The notes under the pieces: generated by a model | Told to the model about the DNA's origin: nothing | The model's database searches: none | What the model saw: only the letters and a program-made list of their open reading frames with translations | Made by a program: the position numbers and the translations under genes | Source: Dipteris shenzhenensis | Lineage: Eukaryota; Polypodiophyta; Polypodiopsida; Gleicheniales | DNA: 64,000 bases | Direction: 5' to 3' (one strand) | Assembly: GCA_047967505.1 (NCBI GenBank) | Contig: CM106540.1 | Part shown: one piece after another, positions 56,741 through 64,000 of the stretch | Layout: each line of letters starts with the position of its first letter | How positions within the stretch are numbered: position 1 is the first letter of the stretch

Positions 56741-57837
56741 TCGTTGCCGCCAGTTGGATCACTTTTCTCCTCGCCGCTGTCTGGACCTGACCAGAGGCTC
56801 TCTTTTCTCGAACGCTAGTCACGCGACCTAGGGACCTTCTTAACATGTCAAGCTTTTGTTTTGTTTTGAGAGTCGGCTTGTTCTATGTGAGGCACTTACA
56901 CCCACAAAGCATCTCATAGAGAGCTCTTCCCCCGGGCCCCTACCAAATGTAGCCACCTTAAGTGTGGATTTAGTGCTATGAAGTGGAGAGTGCTAATGTG
57001 TAAGTTCCCCCTCATTTTGATGTGCGAGACACCTATCTACTCCATATAGAACACTACAAGAAAATGGGTCTTATTTTGAAACTCTCACACATAAAAAAGC
57101 AAGTACTTTGGTATTAACATCAATATAAGCGTAAAAAATGTAACATGTAGCATTGATATTAGCACCATTATAAGAGTTGAAGAAAGCATAAATATAGTAC
57201 AAAAGGCATATAGACAATGTTTCCAAACCCCAAAAACAAAACGAAGGGGGAAAGGGGGGTAGATTCAAGCAAATCCTTTATTGATGGCACTATGTTTACA
57301 TTGTCTGTACAATATGGTGGGCATCGTTGTCGTACAAAATGTCCTCTCCTTGGTCCTCTCCCATGTCCTCTTCTTTTAGTTCAAAGTTGTGTTCTTTCAC
57401 ATGACCCTAAGCCACAAGTCCTTCCTCAGTCTCTTTATATGCATCCTCTAAGAGTTTTATCCGATTTGAACTTTTGCTTAATAACCATATATTTAAAGGT
57501 TTTACTACTTTTAGATTTTAAAGGGTGCAAAAAAAGTAAAGCATGAGAGTGATCATGGCTTTGAGTACTAACATCGATGAAGAAGCCATTAAGCTTCTTG
57601 CCTTCCTCCTCTAAATACTAGATGAGCTTGGGTGTCCCCTTTTGGAAAGCCATAAGATCCATTTTGCACTTCATTTTTTCTTCTTACAAAAGCATACTTT
57701 TGCAAACATAATCTATTTGGAATGTACATCAGCATCATATGAAGAGGTAGGAAACGAGAGAACTTACAAAATAGTCTTAAAATTGATCTATGCCACCAAG
57801 ACCCAAGTGTGATACACTTCACTTTTGTAGCGTCTTC

Positions 57838-58000
57838 TGTTGCCTCCTTCTATTGTTTGAATTTGATTTTACCTCCTTCTAGATGAGATCCCATTCAATA
57901 TGGGGTGCATGAGGGCTGTGTGTTGCCTCCTTTAATTGTTTGAATTTTATTTTAACTCCTTCTAGATGAGATCCCATTCAAGATGGGTGCATGAGGGCTA
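57838..58000. repeat. Two-copy tandem duplication, 83-bp period
   Basis: Each copy starts TGTTGCCTCCTT (57838 and 57921) and ends GTGCATGAGGGCT, with a few substitutions between copies. Confidence 0.85.
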
Positions 58001-61000
58001 CTTTTGTTGATAAGCTTTTATGGCTACTTTTTGGATGACCTCATTCCTATGCTTAAGAGTTTGTGCCATGCTTGGCACAAAAGTGTCACCCATGGGCAGT
58101 TAGTGTGAATATAGAATAAGGGCAAATTGCCAACAAAACCTCAAACTCAAGCAAAGGTGAGCTCAAAAATAGCTCCAAAGGGTCCATGGCATATGCACAA
58201 AGCAAGGTGTTTGATTGCCAAATTAAATGCATTTCCAACCAGACTCAAAAGTCAACGCAGGCCTCCCAAATCCCACTAGCCACCCAACTATCAAACAAGC
58301 ACAAGTTTGCATCCATAAGGACCTAACTTAGAAGTCATTATTTAAATAGCCTTGATGTGTCCCCATCTAGCTACATAGACATGAAGGCCATATTTGTCAA
58401 TGTTTCAGGGCTCAAACCAATGACTCAGACGTAGAAGTAAGATCCTCATGACTAACCTTTAATGATAAAATCTAGCTATCTGATGATAATTTTCCTTTGG
58501 GGATGTTGCTCTATCTGGACATTTTCAATTGCTAAAGGCCTTGAACAACCCTTCAACAACTCAAGATGCAAGATCTAATATCCACACCTACAGTACTCAG
58601 TTGATCAAATTGCTCTTAATCACACTAGAGACACCATGAATGATTCCATCAAGGCAATTGCCACTAGAAGGATCCATTCTTGGAGCTTAGCTCATCATCA
58701 ACCAAGGTGATGTCCAATTAAAGACATTTAAGCCTATGCTATGTTAGAATTTTCACCCAAATCTCATCCCTCTTCCTTGAGAAGGGCAAGGAATGCATAG
58801 ACAAGATATAATTCCTAGAGTTCCACTCCACAAATGGTTCACTATTTTTGCTCTCATGCTCATCGATAGCATGACTAAGTGCCCAAAGGCACTTTGACCA
58901 CCATCAATGTTCATCGCTTCTACTTTTGGGCTTATCAATGACGTGATTGTGTGTTCAAGTATCGTTTGAACCAAAAGGAGTTATAGGAATCTCTAGTTCA
59001 ACACTCATCATTCCTCTCATGCTCGTCAATGGTATGACTAAGAATTTAAGGGTTGCTCGAACCAAAAGAAAATGTCTATAGTACTTACCCTTAGACTCAG
59101 TAGTAGCGTAACTAGGTGTTCAAGTGTCGTTCAAGCTAAAAGAGTTCTAGGGGACTCCTCCCTTTCATCTTTAACCCATGAGAACTCACACAGCTTTTCA
59201 GTTTGATAGGATTCTTAGTGCCCATAGTCTCCATAAATAGAGAGTCCATTCAATTAACCTCATTGCTCTGAGCTCTTGGGACTCTTGCACATTGAGGTAG
59301 CTTCATCAAATCTCCATTGGGTGAGGTAGGTCACAATCGCTCCACCAAGAAAATCCATCAATAGCTCCATCAAACTCATGCATGCCTTGAGTCTACTAGG
59401 CCTTTTGCTATATAGATCCCCCTTAAAAGTGTATGGGCACTAAACGAATTGGTTCAACATCATCAATTAAAAGCTCAATTACTCAAAGCTCATTTGGTTC
59501 ATGCTCATTCGGTTCAAAAGGAACGCTCCTCTACACTGAGCTAGAGTCGAACTATGTGTCGGGCCATTTGATTCTTGCCAATTCATAAAGCCATCAAATT
59601 ACACACCAATTTTGGCCTTGATAACCTATTATGCCAAGCATGATCAAAAACATTAGGAGACCCACCCCTACAAGGTAGCCTACAAATCCTTTACAATCAT
59701 TAGACGAACCCCCTACAAATCCTCTTGACTACTTAGCAAGCAACGTCCATGAAAAAGTCAAGGAAAAAATCTTCCATGGCATCAATGCCACAAGCTATTT
59801 CCCATCAATCAACATTAGATTGAGATAGTTCCAATAGGACGCAATAGCCATTTGATGTGATCTCTTGAGCATTCGAGGAGTCATGATGCCAAGAGATCCA
59901 AGGGAGGAGCATCAATAATTCCTTCAACCTCATCCCATTAATGGCATGCTCATTCTAGTTAGTTTCACAAATTCATCTCACTGATCTATCAAAGCCACAG
60001 TCGTCAGTCTTCACCATTGATGCATGCAAGTTCAAGGCCATCCCATGTAGCCTCTTCATTATTAATACCTTCTACTTCAAAGTTAGCATGTTTGAATCCA
60101 ACTCATGTTTGAATCCAACTCAAGCATGAAGATCACAACACATGCTCACACCCCAAGTATTTAGAACATTTAAGTCAAAGGAAACTCCCAAAAGGCCACC
60201 CCCAAAAGGAATCACTGGGATTGAGTAGAGGGGAAGATTCCTCAACAGTCCAAAAGAGCAAAAGAGAGTGTGAGAAAGATCAAAAACATCAATCAAATGG
60301 CTGGGTTGTCACCTATTGTATTCATCAATATCATCACAAAATGAAAGGAAATTTTCATTAACATCTTGATTCATTTCATGCTATGTATTTAAGTTCACTT
60401 TATGGTTCCATCAATTACACTTCTTCAGACATCACTTGCACGTCCACTTATGAGTGTGTACTCTACATTTGGTTGTATGGCCTCTATTTCAACTTGGGCA
60501 ATTCTCTATATCTATGCTTATTTTACTTCACTAATAAGTGTCTAAAATTAGCCCATAGGTTTTTATCATTCCAACTCCTATTTTAGTTTATTCATGGATT
60601 CATTCATTCTATAGTTTGATTTGAGTCAATCCTTTGACTTTTTGTTTTAGACATGGTCTTCTTCTACTTGAGTTTCAACCAACTTTTTTCATGTCTAGGA
60701 TGGGTCTAGGATTCAACTGGTCGTCTATCATTTGTCTAAAGGGACACCAAGTAGATTTGCAGCAATTCATGCACTAAAAGTTTTCCCACATATGTGATTC
60801 TTCGCTTCAATTTGTGGTTGATCTATCCAATTCGCCTATCCTTGATTGTTGAAACTTTGCCTACACCTATGCTATATTTGTTTGCCAGGAATCCAAATGG
60901 CCTAAAGTCATCTATCTATACTCACATAAGTTGTTTTGATGCAACACCCCAAAGTTCCCTTACTTCTTAAAGGTGTCAATAAAGTCATGGAAGGCAATAT

Positions 61001-63669
61001 ATGCCTTAACTCTATTAGGGCCTTGATTTTTGGGCATGTGTGTCCTTTGAGTAGCTAGCGGATCCAATTGAGGGGTTTAAGTTGTTGGTATTGTCGAGGA
61101 GCCAGCCATGGTAGACCCCATTTGCATTGTGATGAGTTCCAAAAGATTAATGGCAAAAAATAAATCAAACATTTGGTGCACCTGTCAGAGACAGACTAGC
61201 TTTTGTGCATTTCGCAATCCTATATGGAGTGATAGTTTAGAGTCCATATCTAAAGACCTAATTTTAGGTTTACTTGAGGTCCCATCTGCAGGGCTTTTTG
61301 GCTTCTACCTCCTTTTCCAATGCAAAATTATGTTCCAAGGCCTTCAAATTTTATGGAGTTAAAGGACTCTTCCAAGGCCTACAAATCTTAGGGAGTTAAA
61401 GGCACTTCCGGGCCTAGTGTCATATTACTAAAAATGTGCAAACCATCTATCCTCCGTTGAATTCTTCTTAGGGTATGTAATCTCTGGTGGGCCCTAAAGC
61501 CCAAGCCACGTTTGATACAATGGTCTGTGCAACACAATGATACAATTAGCTTTGCAAATCATGGGCAAGTATCCAGGCATGAGTCAAAGGACCTTCACAA
61601 ACAGAGAAAGGAATCACTTTCAAGGAGAGAAATCAAGAGCAAGTCCTCAAAATGCTATGAAAAGTTTGAGAGGAGAGTGCTATCACCAAGGTCAAATAGT
61701 ACTCCAAGTCCATTAGCGTCATGTACCCTCTTTCATTTCAAAAGCACCTTGTCAACCATTACACCAATTAAAGCTCAAATAATCTTTTTAATTATTGTAG
61801 GAGACAAGGTCATTAGAGTGAAGCCTGCTCATGAGAAGGCTACATGAGGTTGTCACGATGGAGCCAAGTGCCCTTAACCCTACTCCACCACAACTGGTCC
61901 ACTTGATGTAGAAAGGCAAGGAGAAAGCCAACAATACTCCCTCAACTCAAATTTAGCCATGATATAGTTTATGGCCTATGAACTCATAGCACTTGATCAA
62001 GAGTTGAAGTATATGTCCTAACCTACTCTCAAGTTAAAAGAGGAAGGGTAATTAGGTTTCATTTTATTCTACACCTACCATTATACCTAGTCAAGATGTA
62101 GAGTCCTTGATGAAAAATAAGCAGCTTGAATAAGGGCTCCCCTCCAAAGTCAACCAGTTGATCTAGCAATAGAGCCTTGAAGCCTTGGACCTAGTACTGG
62201 AACCAAGATCTAGACACTACCCTTTCAAGGTCTGGATTTGGTATTTATGCTTTGAATCTTGGACCCACATACAACTCTCCTAGCCTTGATTTCAAGAATG
62301 AAACTTCAAAGTGAATAGATAAAAAAGACAACCTTCTGGGCCCTATGCTCAAAGACATAAGCTGAAATGTTAAACTCAATAAGGGCTTCTCAAGTTTTGA
62401 ATACAAGAAAATAGTAATCAAGGGTAGGCTCCCTTTATCTCAAAACCAAAATCTACTTATAAGGCACACTCAAGTATAGGTATGAGAGGAAAAATCTCCT
62501 AGATTTTCAACCATACAATGTTGTCAGACACTTGGCCCAAGTCCTAAGGTCCATGACTATGCTATAGGGCCACAATGTTGTCCTTGGACGCTAGTCAAGC
62601 TATGCAAAGCATATTTCAAGGCATGAAACAAAAGATTGGGACCCCTGTTCCTCCTCACCTTACCACTATTGCTTTCATGACAATTAAGCGAAATAGCCCA
62701 TTGCTAGTGCAGACCATTACTGTGGGCTGAAACAATATGGTCCAATAGATATGTAGCTCAATGGAGACGTCTCCCAACATGAACAAATCTTGATTAAATC
62801 AAGACTAACTAGTCCCAAACTAGAAAACCTTGTGAACCTCTGTCATGGTGGATTAATTATAGTGTGCAACCCTTATTTTCATTATTCCTCGTCCTAGTTT
62901 TCATTTTATGTAACTTGACTTGTTTCATTTACAATTTTGGATGCATGAGTAAAGTGGGCTTGCATGAAGGATATGGCTATAATACAAAGTTCCCATTCAA
63001 TATTGGCTTCATGATAAATAACACAAGGCCATCCCAATGTTCAGTGATCCTTCTTGAGGATCTCAGAAGAAAGGTTTGATAGGCAAAATTTTATCACAAA
63101 GAAGGGGAATATCATAGTTGTTCCCTGCCACTACTTAGGCCCATATTGCACTGACAATATCATAAAATGGAAGGCACTCATAGCTAAACTCTATCTCTAG
63201 CACTCAAGCCATGAGTTCAAGATTGAAAATACTAGGAGATTCCATGGTCTTCTGGTAGGTCTAAAATTAATATAAAAAATCAAAATAGATCATGAGGTAT
63301 TACCACTTTCGACTTTAAATCTCAGTGTCAAGTATTGTTGTGTAGAGGTGGTGCAGATAAAAAAGTATAGTAGGATGGCATGCGCTATCATCTTGCATAT
63401 AAGCATATCTAAGCCCCATTTTCAAAGGTGTTCAACTAGAAATCTTATATAATTTTAAAAGGCACAATGCAAGGCCTAGAGGAACAATATTTCTTTAGGT
63501 TAAGCATATGCGTGCTTCAACCAAAAAATCCAAATGCAAAACATAATCCAAAGTGCAAGAACAAAGGAATTATTTGAGGTCATCATGTCTATATAATTAT
63601 TTCCTCACCAAATAACTATGGCTCTATAAATCATACATTATTATCCATGTTTTGTAGAAGAGAGATACA

Positions 63670-63957
63670 TGTTGGGATATCTCAAGGTGTATGCCTCAGG
63701 CACACCTTATGTTTCTATGTGTGAGTGCTAGAGGCACAGTTAGGTGCCCACAAGCACAGTTAGGTGGTGGAGAGCCACATAGGATGATTGAGAGAATCTA
63801 GGAGCAGATTGAGGAGATGATTGTGGAACTCTGAGGTCATCAGTGATGTCAGTGACCTTGTATGAGGTGCCTACTTAAGGACCTCTTTCTTCTTCATTCT
63901 ATAAGCAAGTATTCTGAGTTTGTGTCCACTCTACTCTTTCTTTTCAGTATTCCAACA
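63670..63957 (+). repeat. LTR of a further LTR retrotransposon (288 bp), element runs off the window
   Basis: Begins TGTTGG and ends CCAACA, a perfect 6-bp terminal inverted repeat, and is followed directly by a PBS. It contains a small hairpin (AAGGTGT...ACACCTT near 63685-63708) and a GCACAGTTAGGTG duplication. The short LTR and border style fit Ty1/copia, but no coding part is in view. Confidence 0.8.
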
Positions 63958-63969
63958 TGGTATCAGAGC
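63958..63969 (+). other. Primer-binding site of the terminal LTR element
   Basis: TGGTATCAGAGC immediately after the LTR; initiator-tRNA-Met type. Internal sequence continues to the window end. Confidence 0.85.
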
Positions 63970-64000
63970 CCTTTGATCCCCCTTGAGCCCATTTCTGCCA

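Larger units (their letters stand above)
55472..63669. other. Upstream/intergenic region; no gene found
   Basis: The RPT3 5' flank has a (CA)n run at 55532-55546 but no clear TATA box. Only short unrecognised frames occur across 8 kb. The two local tandem repeats found here are listed separately. The absence of genes is judged by eye only. Confidence 0.5.

Overview
This window looks like nuclear DNA of a vascular plant with a large, repeat-swollen genome. The one conserved housekeeping gene has plant-type exons and GT-AG introns. The rest is dominated by plant-type LTR retrotransposons primed by initiator-tRNA-Met, plus minisatellites and decayed transposon fragments. A 25.8-kb intron packed with nested elements and very low gene density fits a gymnosperm best; a fern or another large-genome plant cannot be excluded. 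No bacterial operons, rRNA, tRNA or CRISPR were seen.

Layout. Bases 1-2403 hold long direct repeats. A very small minus-strand gene with three coding exons (4798-5181) encodes a 50-residue CYSTM (cysteine-rich transmembrane module) protein behind a GC-rich, AUG-rich leader and a TATA box. A broken EP1-like G-type lectin pseudogene follows (about 6455-7115). From 7.7 to 23.7 kb there is no convincing gene: AT-rich tandem repeats, a decayed Ty1/copia reverse transcriptase (11086-11625), a minisatellite (13.1-13.6 kb), two arrays built on a CACAAAGCA motif (14.4-14.8 and 17.2-18.7 kb) and a LINE-like remnant (21.6-22.6 kb).

The centre is one minus-strand gene, RPT3 (26S proteasome AAA-ATPase subunit 6B). 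Its six coding exons lie between 55471 and 23798 and join in frame into 414 codons plus a stop. Intron 2 (26135-51932) carries a nest of three Ty3/gypsy elements with chromodomain-like C-termini. Element O (minus strand, 29057-50823, target duplication CTGAA) went in first. Element A (plus strand, 32937-40736, target duplication ACGGT, 919-bp LTRs differing at 3 sites) split O's gag. Element B (plus strand, 44097-50801, target duplication GAATA, 521-bp LTRs differing at 4 sites) landed inside O's 5' LTR. A has a 1523-codon gag-pol frame; B has a break in gag; O is heavily broken.

Beyond RPT3 (55.5-63.7 kb) no gene was found. The window ends in the LTR and primer-binding site of a further LTR retrotransposon.

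Most interesting observations: 14 strict W-boxes in about 310 bp of element A's LTR, followed in its leader by 7 ACGTGGC (ABRE/G-box type) motifs and a cluster of CAGTTA/TGGTTA motifs; an extra proline-rich reading frame upstream of gag in element O; and O's nearly identical LTRs despite its heavily broken pol, as if it had been copied in trans while already defective.
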